From: JANLHG01 sp964359745
GTDB lineage: Bacteria > Patescibacteriota > Minisyncoccia > Phycocordibacterales > PALSA-1337
Assembly (NCBI GenBank): GCA_964359745.1
Contig: CAYHTR010000015.1
Coordinates: 1 to 11,918 of the forward strand
Length of the DNA stretch: 11,918 nucleotides
Direction of reading: 5' to 3'
A program made the position numbers and the translations under genes. Shown here piece after piece: positions 5,701 to 11,918 of this stretch; the first letter of the stretch is position 1, and the number at the start of each line of letters is the position of its first letter. The notes beneath the pieces were generated by a model. That model did no database searches, had not been told where the DNA came from, and was given only the letters and a program-made list of their open reading frames with translations.

Positions 5701-7569
5701 TTATTTAACTACAGCATCAACTGTATTAAGGGCACCTTTTGAATTTTGAATAGTTGCTCCACTAAAACGATCAAGGCCTGTCAACAAAGCTTCTCCCAAA
5801 ATTACTGGAACTTGTCCTATTTGGGTTACGCTTGGAGTAAATGCAATTTGAAATGCAACCTCTCTAGCAGTAAGCGAATATCCAGTGCCTAAAGGAATAT
5901 CTCCAGGACTCCATATCACTTCGCCACCAACAGGGTTATAAGAAATATTTTCATTGACTGGATTTGTTTTACCTAACCATTTTACATAAGAAGGCAATAT
6001 AGCTTTTACTTTGGCATTAGCAACATTGTTTGATGTATTGGTAATTGTCCAAATTACAGTATAAATACCTTCTGTATCACCTTTAGGAGGAATAGAATTA
6101 GGACCAATGCGTGATGTAAAACCTAATTCAGAAATAGTTTTAATTTTTCTATCTACAGTTGAAAATATAGTCTCTGGAACACCTGTTTCAGAAACTCTTC
6201 TTGCCTGAACGCTTATACTGATTGAAATTTCTGGATTTTTAGTACCGATATTATTAAGATGAGGCGTCACACTAAAACTGACATGTCCTCCTTCACCAGA
6301 ATGAGCAAGAGCCAAATCCGGCGTATTGGTTTTATCCCATGTAATAGTATTATCTGATGAACGATAAAATCCAGTATCAGTGACGACTGTAGTCCTGTCC
6401 AAAGCCGTCCCATCTAATTTAATTTTTATAACCGAATCAATAATATCAGAAGAAGTGTTATTTATCCAAGAAATATCCGCACGAACAGGATGATCAAGAG
6501 ATGAGGAATGATCATTGGCTGTGCTGTCTCCATCAAGAGCTAAAGTTGTAGTGATGAATGGTTTTTTAACTAAAATCGGAGCAAGGGCAGTCATAAAAGA
6601 TGTACCAATAATTTTTTCATTTTGAGGATTTTTTATTCCAAGATTGAATCTAAAAACTCTCTCCTCCTGATCCTGTCCTTCAATGACACCACTGACTTTT
6701 ATTATTTTTTTTGTTCCTGGTGGCAAATCACCTATTTTCCAAACACTATCATTATATGAAACTGTTGGATCTGATTTTTTAAAATTAAAGCCAAAAGGAT
6801 ATTCAGCTGTCACAAGCAGATTTTTTATAGTTTGGGCCGAATTTGATACTACCGTTATATTAAAAGATGTTTCTTGACCAGCGTTAACTTCTTTAAGAGA
6901 ATCCACAGTCATAGAAACAGGTGAGGAACTTATAAAAATATTGTAATCCTTTTCTTTTGAAAAAATTGCATTTGAGCCTTCGACTCGATATTCCGCTGTA
7001 ATTTTAATTTGTTTTTGACTATTTTCTTCTCCAAAAAATATGACATCTATTTTTTTATCAGCGTTTGAACTTGGTGTAATATCTCCCAACAGTTGACGAA
7101 AGCGTTTTAATTCCTTCGTAACATCAGTGACATCAGCTGTTCCAGAAGGAAATTCTATAGACAAGTCCACAAGTTGAAGTTTTACATTATTATTATTTTC
7201 AACTTTTATATCAAGAGATACTGGCTCTCCACCAGCAACGCTAACTGGTCCGGCAACCGAAATATTAACATTATCCGCAGATACGACATTTTTATTTGTA
7301 TATAAAATATAAAAAGCGAAACCAAGTGCGAGCACAAAGAAAATTATCGCCGACCATAAAATATTTCTAAAAAATGAGGAACTTTCTGTTTGAGAATATT
7401 CATCTTGATTTTCATTTTTATTTGTTTCTGTTTCTGTTTGACCTGGCCAAGCATCAACAACATCATCTTGATGTTCTCTCAGATGACCTTCTTTATGCAA
7501 AATATCGGCTCCTTTTCTTGAATAAAGGCCCTTTTTAAGCTGTTCTATCCTATTATCAGATTCGCTCAT
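5701..7569 (-). CDS. Single-pass membrane protein with Ig/DUF11-like ectodomain
   Basis: This is a 622-residue protein of unknown function. Residues 1-66 are hydrophilic and presumed cytoplasmic, with a basic-acidic block (LYSRKGADILHKEGHLREH). Residues about 69-90 are a strong transmembrane helix (ILWSAIIFFVLALGFAFYIL). The remainder is four beta-rich segments, about 100-215, 216-330, 335-480 and 480-615. Phrases such as AGGEPVSLDIKVENNNN, ITVVSNSAQTIKNLLVTAEYP and WTITNTSNNVANAKVKAILP are typical of DUF11/Ig-like modules that describe extracellular domains. There is no catalytic motif, sortase signal or C-terminal anchor. It sits 8 nt after recO and 6 nt before the glycyl-tRNA synthetase gene. 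An extended -10 overlapping the recO stop suggests it also has its own promoter. A likely role is in envelope structure or surface contact; this is inference. Confidence 0.85.
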   Translation of the reverse strand: MSESDNRIEQLKKGLYSRKGADILHKEGHLREHQDDVVDAWPGQTETETNKNENQDEYSQTESSSFFRNILWSAIIFFVLALGFAFYILYTNKNVVSADNVNISVAGPVSVAGGEPVSLDIKVENNNNVKLQLVDLSIEFPSGTADVTDVTKELKRFRQLLGDITPSSNADKKIDVIFFGEENSQKQIKITAEYRVEGSNAIFSKEKDYNIFISSSPVSMTVDSLKEVNAGQETSFNITVVSNSAQTIKNLLVTAEYPFGFNFKKSDPTVSYNDSVWKIGDLPPGTKKIIKVSGVIEGQDQEERVFRFNLGIKNPQNEKIIGTSFMTALAPILVKKPFITTTLALDGDSTANDHSSSLDHPVRADISWINNTSSDIIDSVIKIKLDGTALDRTTVVTDTGFYRSSDNTITWDKTNTPDLALAHSGEGGHVSFSVTPHLNNIGTKNPEISISISVQARRVSETGVPETIFSTVDRKIKTISELGFTSRIGPNSIPPKGDTEGIYTVIWTITNTSNNVANAKVKAILPSYVKWLGKTNPVNENISYNPVGGEVIWSPGDIPLGTGYSLTAREVAFQIAFTPSVTQIGQVPVILGEALLTGLDRFSGATIQNSKGALNTVDAVVK

Positions 7570-7576
7570 AAGAAAG

Positions 7577-7585
7577 ATTATAACA
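7577..7585 (-). promoter_or_regulatory. Extended -10 promoter inside the recO end
   Basis: The minus strand reads TG-T-TATAAT, a perfect extended -10, overlapping the recO stop codon. It is 7 nt before the ATG at 7569. No -35 is visible, which fits extended -10 promoters. The predicted start is at or next to the ATG. Confidence 0.5.
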
Positions 7586-8168
7586 TACTTTCTTTCAATG
7601 CTCGATTAATTTCCCACACTATTTTTCTTTTAAATTCGAAAGATTTTGCGAGTATTTCCATATTCCATTCGTTTTTTAAAAAAGATTCCAACTCTTTCAC
7701 CTTTCCAATATAGCCAAGCATATGAAGTATTCTTAATACTATAATTTGCTCAAAACTCTTCAAATTTTTTTCATCAAAAGATTGCGATATAACAAAATGA
7801 AATCCATTAATAATTTCATCAAAAAGAGCTTCATGTTTTTCTTCTCCATTAAGCAGGCGTTTCAAAAGTGACAAAATTGTCACATAAATAACAAAACAAG
7901 ATTTATATTTTTTAATTTCATTAAAAAGCGTATCTCCATTACCAGCTGATGTAACGCGCCAAATATCTTTGCCTTTTACTAAAGAAAAAGAAGAATAGCA
8001 AAAATCTTGAGAATGATATTTCAGTTTTGATTTTCCAAGCCGTATGCCCTGAGCTGACGCGCCAATCATCCCCAAGTCGCGAGTGAAAATATAAAGATAT
8101 TTATTGGCCTCGCCACTATTTCTACTGCCTATAATAATGCCTGGCGTGGTGTAAATGTGATGGGACAT
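7578..8168 (-). CDS. recO: DNA repair protein RecO
   Basis: RecO helps load RecA by displacing single-strand binding protein, with RecR, in the RecFOR pathway. From the ATG at 8168 the product is 196 residues, shorter than the roughly 240 of E. coli. The N-terminal OB-fold signature is clear (YTTPGIIIGSRNSGEANKYL, FTRDLGMIGASAQGIRLGKS, HSQDFCYSSFSLVKGKDIW). The C-terminal part is helical and lacks the CxxC zinc motif found in many RecO proteins. The frame is open upstream to a TTG at 8186, but that would overlap ileS. The ATG lies one base after the ileS TAA, and RecO proteins normally start with a few residues before this OB-fold strand, so 8168 is preferred. There is no strong Shine-Dalgarno, which suggests translation coupled to ileS. 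Confidence 0.9.
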   Translation of the reverse strand: MSHHIYTTPGIIIGSRNSGEANKYLYIFTRDLGMIGASAQGIRLGKSKLKYHSQDFCYSSFSLVKGKDIWRVTSAGNGDTLFNEIKKYKSCFVIYVTILSLLKRLLNGEEKHEALFDEIINGFHFVISQSFDEKNLKSFEQIIVLRILHMLGYIGKVKELESFLKNEWNMEILAKSFEFKRKIVWEINRALKESML

Positions 8169-8169
8169 A

Positions 8170-11100
8170 TTACTTTTTGACAGCAATTTTGTTTCCTTCG
8201 CTCAAAATAGCGTATTCTATTGAAACTAGTCCGGCGTTTTTTAAGAGTTCGGGTTTGAATTTTTCAATAATCTTTTTCATATCTTTATTAACATTTACAA
8301 TAAGAGTGACTTTATTATGCTGTGATAAATTTTCTTTCTTTCGCAATTCTTGAATTGAACGCAAAAACTCTCTATAATCGCCTTCTATTCTTAATTCTGG
8401 AGAAATAATTATATCAAGCTCTACATCATTTTTAATAGTGTTATCAAATAAAACTTCTTTAACATTTAATTCGTCTTTTATAAGTTGTGCTAAATCATTG
8501 GCAATTTTTACTTTTATTTTTAATTTACTTAATGGCTGACGAACTTTTATATTGGCTTTTGAGCGTTGTTCAAGAGCAACAGAAACAATTCTTCTGACTT
8601 CATTCATTTCACTTAACAAAGTGGTTTGACCCGCCGTAGCTTTAGCGGGGGTAGGCCATTCTTCCAAATGCACACTTTCTTTTTCGCCGCCAACTTTTTT
8701 ATATATCTCTTCTGCTATAAAAGGCGTAAACGGAGCCATTATTTTGGAAAGTTCAAGAAGCACAATCTTCGTTGTGGCAAGCGCACATTTTTTATCTTCC
8801 ACATCATCGCTTTTGAAACGATCTCTGGAACGACGAATATACCAGGTGGAAAGATCGTCAACAAAAAGTGATACTGGTGATATTGCTTTATCAATCTGGT
8901 AGTTCTCAATCCCATTGGTTACTTCATATATTAATTGTTGCAACCGTACAAGAATCCATTTATCTAATATATATTTTGAACTATTAATAGTTAAGGCTGA
9001 GTCGTCTTTGTATAATTCATAAAAAGAAACAACATTATATAATCTCAAAATTATTTTTTTATAAACCTCGTCAACTTCTTTTTCAGAAAAACAAACATCT
9101 TCTGCCCGAACCGCTGGACTGGACATAAGAAAATATCGTAAAGAATCAGCACCATATTTATCAAATATATATGATATCTCCGGATAATTTTTTAACTTTT
9201 TTGCCATTTTACGACCATCTTCAGCAAGCAATATACCATTTACTACAACATTTCTATAAGGTGACTTACCAAACAGAGCCACATTCAATACCAAAAGAGT
9301 ATAAAACCATCCTCTCGTCTGATCCAATCCTTCAGCGATAAAATCCGCTGGATAAGACATTTCTTTTTTATCAAAAGGATAGTGGTTTTTAGCAAATGGT
9401 ACTGAACCGGAATCATACCAAGTATCAAAAACTTCTGACACTCGTTTCATAATACTTCCACATTGACAATTAAAATTAATTTTATCTATATATGGTTTAT
9501 GAAAATCAAGTTCATAAAAATTATTATGAGGAATTTTTGCAAAATTAATTTCTTTCATTTCGGCATTTGATATGAAATCATCTTTGATATCGTCGGTAAA
9601 AAGAAGTTGCTTGATTGTTTCGCCTTGATTTACTGCTGACATAAGCCAAATAGGAGTATCGTGGCTAATTATCAAGATAGTTTTATTTTCATATTTAGAA
9701 TCAATATCATAAAGAAATTCCCCCACTCTTAATCTTATATCATCAAAACTTTCTCCTCCTTCTGGTGTTTTTGTAAAATATTCTTCATCAGATTTAAACC
9801 ATTTATGATATTCGTCTCTATGTTTTCCTTCAAAAATACCAAAACTAACTTCTTTAACACGATTATCAATTTCAATTTTTTCTTTCGGATAACCTATTAT
9901 ATTTGCTATTATATCGGCTGTTTCTTTTGTGCGAACAAATGGTGAAGAAATAATTATATCAATTTTCTCTTTTTTTAGTTTCTTCCCAGTGCTTTCTACT
10001 TCATTTTTTCCTTTATCAGTCAAATAATGAGGTGTGTTTGCAACACCACTCAACATCCCAGTTATATTATGAATCGCTTCACCATGACGAACTACGATAA
10101 AACGATTTTTTCTGCTTGTTTTTTTTCTGATTTCTTCAAGTGAACCGATAAATTCTGTTTTTTTACAATCATCACATTTCCATACAGGCAACGGAGCTCC
10201 CCAATATCGTGAACGAGAAACAGCCCAATCTCTGGCTCCTTCAAGCCATTTACCGAACCTCCCATCGCGGATATTTTCAGGGTTCCAATTTACCTTACTA
10301 TTTTCTTTAATAAGTTTATTTTTAATTGCAGTAACTTTCACAAACCACGATGAGGTAGCGTAGTTAAGAAGAGGTGTATCACACCGCCAACAATGAGGAT
10401 AGGAGTGAATTATTTTTTCTTTTTCAAAAAGCAAACCTTTATGAGCAAGGTATTTTATAATTTCAATATCAGCTTTCTGAGGGTCATCTTTTGGCTTAAC
10501 TAATTGTCCAGCAAAATCAGTAATTTCATTTTTAAATGTCCCATCTAAATTGACGTGATGAATAACAGGCAAATTCTCTTTTTGAGACAATTCATAATCA
10601 TCACTGCCAAAAGCTGGAGCAATATGCACAATTCCAGTACCGTCTTCTGTAGTTACAAACGAACCTGCATATATTTTCCATATCTTGTCATTATTTTTGT
10701 ATTCTTCAGTATAATAATCAAAAACTGGTTTATATTTTTTACCAACAAGTTTTTTACCGCTAAATTCTTCCGTTATTTCATAATTTTCTTTTAATACTTT
10801 TTTTGCTAAATCTTTTGCTATGATATAGAAAATATTATCTTTTTTTACTTTTACATAAGTCATTGCATTATTAATAGCTAATGCAGTATTGCCTGGCAAA
10901 GTCCAAGGGGTAGTTGTCCAAACTAAAAGATAGGTATTTGGAGCATCTTTAAGTTCAAATTTCACATATATTGATATGTCAGTAATATCCTTATATCCTT
11001 GATTTACTTCGAAATTTGAAAGTGTAGTCCCACACCTAGGGCAATACGGCATCACCTTAAAACCTTCATAAACCAAATCTTTTTCATATAATTTTTTAAA

Positions 11101-11613
11101 TGACCACCATACCGATTCCGTATAGGAAGAATCCATTGTCACATAAGCATTTTCCATATCCACAAATCGTCCTGTTCTTGGAATAATTTTTTTCCATTCA
11201 TCAACATACCGGAAAACTGCGTTTCGTGCTACTTGATTAAATTTTTCAACGCCATAATTTTCAATATCTTTCTTGGTTCCCAAACCGAGCTCTTTTTCAA
11301 CAAGATTTTCAATTGGCAAACCGTGACAATCCCAACCCCATTGACGCTTAACATATTTTCCACGCATCGTTTCAAATCTGGGAATAACATCTTTTACAGT
11401 TCCTGGTAAAATATGTCCGTAATGAGGCAAACCAGTGGCAAACGGCGGTCCATCATAAAAAATATATTCTTTTTTACCTTCGTTTTTTTTGAGCGATTTT
11501 TCAAATATCTTATTTTCTTGCCAGAATTTTAAAATACGCTCTTCTTTGAGCGCCACTTCGCTTTTTTCTCCTGCCTGCGCAGGTAGGTTTTTATCATTAT
11601 CAAAATCTGTCAT
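8170..11613 (-). CDS. ileS: Isoleucyl-tRNA synthetase with inserted histidine phosphatase domain
   Basis: This class I enzyme charges tRNA(Ile). The 1147 residues show the HIGH-type motif HYGH (64-67), the GWDCHGLPIE block (93-102), CPRC (191-194), the CP1 editing site (WTTTPWTLPGN, 232-242; GTGIVHIAPAFGSDDY, 325-340), CWRC (408-411), RDWAVSRSRYWGAPLPVW (461-478), FDTWYDSGS (729-737), a KMSKS-type loop reading KMAKK (802-806), and a C-terminal anticodon-binding domain from about 850. RSRYWG and the tail resemble the eukaryote-like type 2 form. Residues about 503-697 are a histidine phosphatase domain with RHGE (509-512), R561, E588 and SHD (650-652), placed between Cys pairs C480/C483 and C716/C718. 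Two GC-rich palindromes encode extra residues at 13-16 and 987-997. The start is 3 nt after the upstream stop, with no Shine-Dalgarno. Confidence 0.97.
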   Translation of the reverse strand: MTDFDNDKNLPAQAGEKSEVALKEERILKFWQENKIFEKSLKKNEGKKEYIFYDGPPFATGLPHYGHILPGTVKDVIPRFETMRGKYVKRQWGWDCHGLPIENLVEKELGLGTKKDIENYGVEKFNQVARNAVFRYVDEWKKIIPRTGRFVDMENAYVTMDSSYTESVWWSFKKLYEKDLVYEGFKVMPYCPRCGTTLSNFEVNQGYKDITDISIYVKFELKDAPNTYLLVWTTTPWTLPGNTALAINNAMTYVKVKKDNIFYIIAKDLAKKVLKENYEITEEFSGKKLVGKKYKPVFDYYTEEYKNNDKIWKIYAGSFVTTEDGTGIVHIAPAFGSDDYELSQKENLPVIHHVNLDGTFKNEITDFAGQLVKPKDDPQKADIEIIKYLAHKGLLFEKEKIIHSYPHCWRCDTPLLNYATSSWFVKVTAIKNKLIKENSKVNWNPENIRDGRFGKWLEGARDWAVSRSRYWGAPLPVWKCDDCKKTEFIGSLEEIRKKTSRKNRFIVVRHGEAIHNITGMLSGVANTPHYLTDKGKNEVESTGKKLKKEKIDIIISSPFVRTKETADIIANIIGYPKEKIEIDNRVKEVSFGIFEGKHRDEYHKWFKSDEEYFTKTPEGGESFDDIRLRVGEFLYDIDSKYENKTILIISHDTPIWLMSAVNQGETIKQLLFTDDIKDDFISNAEMKEINFAKIPHNNFYELDFHKPYIDKINFNCQCGSIMKRVSEVFDTWYDSGSVPFAKNHYPFDKKEMSYPADFIAEGLDQTRGWFYTLLVLNVALFGKSPYRNVVVNGILLAEDGRKMAKKLKNYPEISYIFDKYGADSLRYFLMSSPAVRAEDVCFSEKEVDEVYKKIILRLYNVVSFYELYKDDSALTINSSKYILDKWILVRLQQLIYEVTNGIENYQIDKAISPVSLFVDDLSTWYIRRSRDRFKSDDVEDKKCALATTKIVLLELSKIMAPFTPFIAEEIYKKVGGEKESVHLEEWPTPAKATAGQTTLLSEMNEVRRIVSVALEQRSKANIKVRQPLSKLKIKVKIANDLAQLIKDELNVKEVLFDNTIKNDVELDIIISPELRIEGDYREFLRSIQELRKKENLSQHNKVTLIVNVNKDMKKIIEKFKPELLKNAGLVSIEYAILSEGNKIAVKK
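8629..8655. repeat. GC-rich palindrome inside the ileS 3' part
   Basis: CCCGC (8630-8634) and GCGGG (8645-8649) flank a centre containing TAGCTTTA, followed by GGTAGG. On the minus strand it encodes PTPAKATAGQ (987-996), just before the conserved helix MNEVRRIVSVAL, where IleRS proteins normally carry a short variable acidic linker. It is a compositional outlier against the AT-rich gene and distinct in sequence from the CCTGCC-type palindromes. Confidence 0.55.
9523..10107 (-). other. Histidine phosphatase domain inserted in IleRS
   Basis: This segment encodes IleRS residues about 503-697. It begins RFIVVRHGEAIHN, with the phospho-accepting His510 in the RHG motif. It continues with LTDKGKNEVE, SSPFVRTKETADII (R561), EVSFGIFEG (E588), TPEGGESFDDI and IISHDTP (H651). 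All canonical catalytic positions of the phosphoglycerate-mutase-like superfamily are present, so the domain is probably active. It is continuous in frame with IleRS on both sides. Confidence 0.92.
11570..11587. repeat. GC-rich palindrome inside the ileS 5' end (LPAQ type)
   Basis: CCTGCGCAGG is a perfect 10-bp palindrome within CCTGCCTGCGCAGGTAGG, which is nearly self-complementary over 18 bp. On the minus strand it encodes LPAQAGE (residues 10-16), ahead of the conserved IleRS start region (ERILKFWQENKIFEKS). It is related in sequence and frame to the gatB palindrome encoding LPAGEAG. Confidence 0.6.
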
Positions 11614-11616
11614 ATA

Positions 11617-11862
11617 TTAAATCTTAGCTTCAATTACAATAATTCTTCGTTCGTGATTATCAATAATGTCAGTAAGGCGTTCATTTTGAGAATCAATTTT
11701 ATCATGAAGTCCCATAACCATTTCCACAACCGGCTTTATTCTATCTTGAAATTCTTCAGCTAACACTCCCACATAATGATGCATTTCTTTACTTACATCT
11801 TTTAATTGTTTTTGTGTTGCCAAATCAGAAAGGTTTATTTTTTTAGAAATTTTCTTTTTCAT
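11617..11862 (-). CDS. Small coiled-coil-like protein of unknown function
   Basis: From the ATG at 11862 the product is 81 residues. A basic N-terminus (MKKKISKKINLSD) is followed by a nearly continuous amphipathic helix (TQKQLKDVSKEMHHYVGVL, AEEFQDRIKPVVEMVMGLHD, KIDSQNERLTDIIDNHERR), suggesting a coiled coil or oligomeric helix bundle. No membrane segment or catalytic motif is seen. A longer reading from a TTG at 11877 would overlap the -10 box, so the ATG at 11862 is preferred. It is 3 nt upstream of ileS and probably cotranscribed. I do not recognise a named family; small helical proteins of this kind are common as hypotheticals in Patescibacteria. Confidence 0.75.
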   Translation of the reverse strand: MKKKISKKINLSDLATQKQLKDVSKEMHHYVGVLAEEFQDRIKPVVEMVMGLHDKIDSQNERLTDIIDNHERRIIVIEAKI

Positions 11863-11868
11863 AAGTTT

Positions 11869-11897
11869 ATTATACAAAAATCAACCCCGATTAACAA
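11869..11897 (-). promoter_or_regulatory. Promoter of the small-protein/ileS block
   Basis: On the minus strand TTGTTA (11892-11897) and TATAAT (11869-11874) are 17 bp apart. The -10 lies 6 nt before the ATG at 11862, so the transcript would be leaderless. The -35 falls in the loop of the terminator hairpin of the preceding gene. Confidence 0.55.
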
Positions 11898-11906
11898 TCG
11901 GGGTTG
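11876..11906 (-). terminator. Rho-independent terminator of an upstream minus-strand gene
   Basis: A perfect 11-bp stem (11882-11892 with 11896-11906, CAACCCCGATT) closes a 3-nt loop. On the minus strand it is followed by A and then T5 (11880-11876). It would end a gene lying to the right of the window, directly before the promoter of the next block. Confidence 0.75.
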
Positions 11907-11918
11907 TGTGAAGTCAAA

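Noticed and set aside
7869..7884. Inverted repeat GTGACAA-AA-TTGTCAC inside recO
   Set aside because: It is a 7-bp-arm palindrome in coding sequence; about one such match per spacer length is expected by chance in a window this long, and nothing around it supports an operator.
8168..8186. Longer recO reading from a TTG start (6 extra residues)
   Set aside because: It would overlap the end of ileS. The ATG at 8168, one base after the ileS stop, gives a normal RecO N-terminus.
11863..11877. Longer start (TTG) for the small helical protein
   Set aside because: The TTG and following codons are the -10 box itself, so the segment would lie upstream of the predicted transcript start.

Overview
The window looks like a chromosomal segment of a Patescibacteria (CPR) bacterium, probably Parcubacteria-like. 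The case rests on visibly AT-rich DNA, very compact genes, a short RecO, a trimmed single-chain GlyRS, an IleRS of unusual architecture, and a very large envelope protein with Asn/Thr/Ser-rich repeats and VGIGT-S-P motifs. The taxon is inferred from gene character, not from a marker phylogeny. TAA is the stop codon at every gene end checked, so the sequence gives no sign of recoding.

Region 1 (1-2336, minus strand) is the 5' part of a very large gene that runs off the left edge. It was recovered by translating the minus strand by hand: 778 codons are open without a stop. The product has an N-terminal helix-turn-helix-like domain, one membrane segment, and then a long repetitive beta-rich ectodomain of adhesin or tail-fibre type. 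Plus-strand ORFs in this region are antisense shadows.

Region 2 (2337-2693) is the only sizeable intergenic stretch and separates two divergent genes. It holds -10 boxes for both sides, a perfect DnaA-box match, an inverted repeat over a -35 box, and a roughly 120-nt segment that can fold into a long-stemmed three-way-junction RNA. Region 3 (2694-2942, plus) encodes a small MerR/excisionase-like HTH protein whose stop codon overlaps the stop codon of convergent gatB.

Region 4 (2939-11862, minus) is a tightly packed collinear block. In transcription order it is: a coiled-coil-like small protein, ileS, recO, a single-pass membrane protein with Ig/DUF11-like ectodomains, a single-chain glycyl-tRNA synthetase gene, a hairpin-rich repeat that also looks like a terminator, and gatB. 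Gaps are 1 to 8 nt except for 92 nt before gatB. The block joins aminoacyl-tRNA supply (Ile, Gly, and amidation to Gln/Asn-tRNA through GatB) to a recombination mediator and an envelope protein.

The most striking points are these. A complete histidine phosphatase domain with all its catalytic residues is inserted between the two Cys pairs of a zinc-ribbon-like module in IleRS. Short GC-rich palindromes sit in frame inside ileS (twice) and gatB. Several genes have a -10 box only 6-8 nt before ATG and no Shine-Dalgarno, as expected for leaderless mRNAs. The intergenic structured RNA candidate matches no family I recognise.
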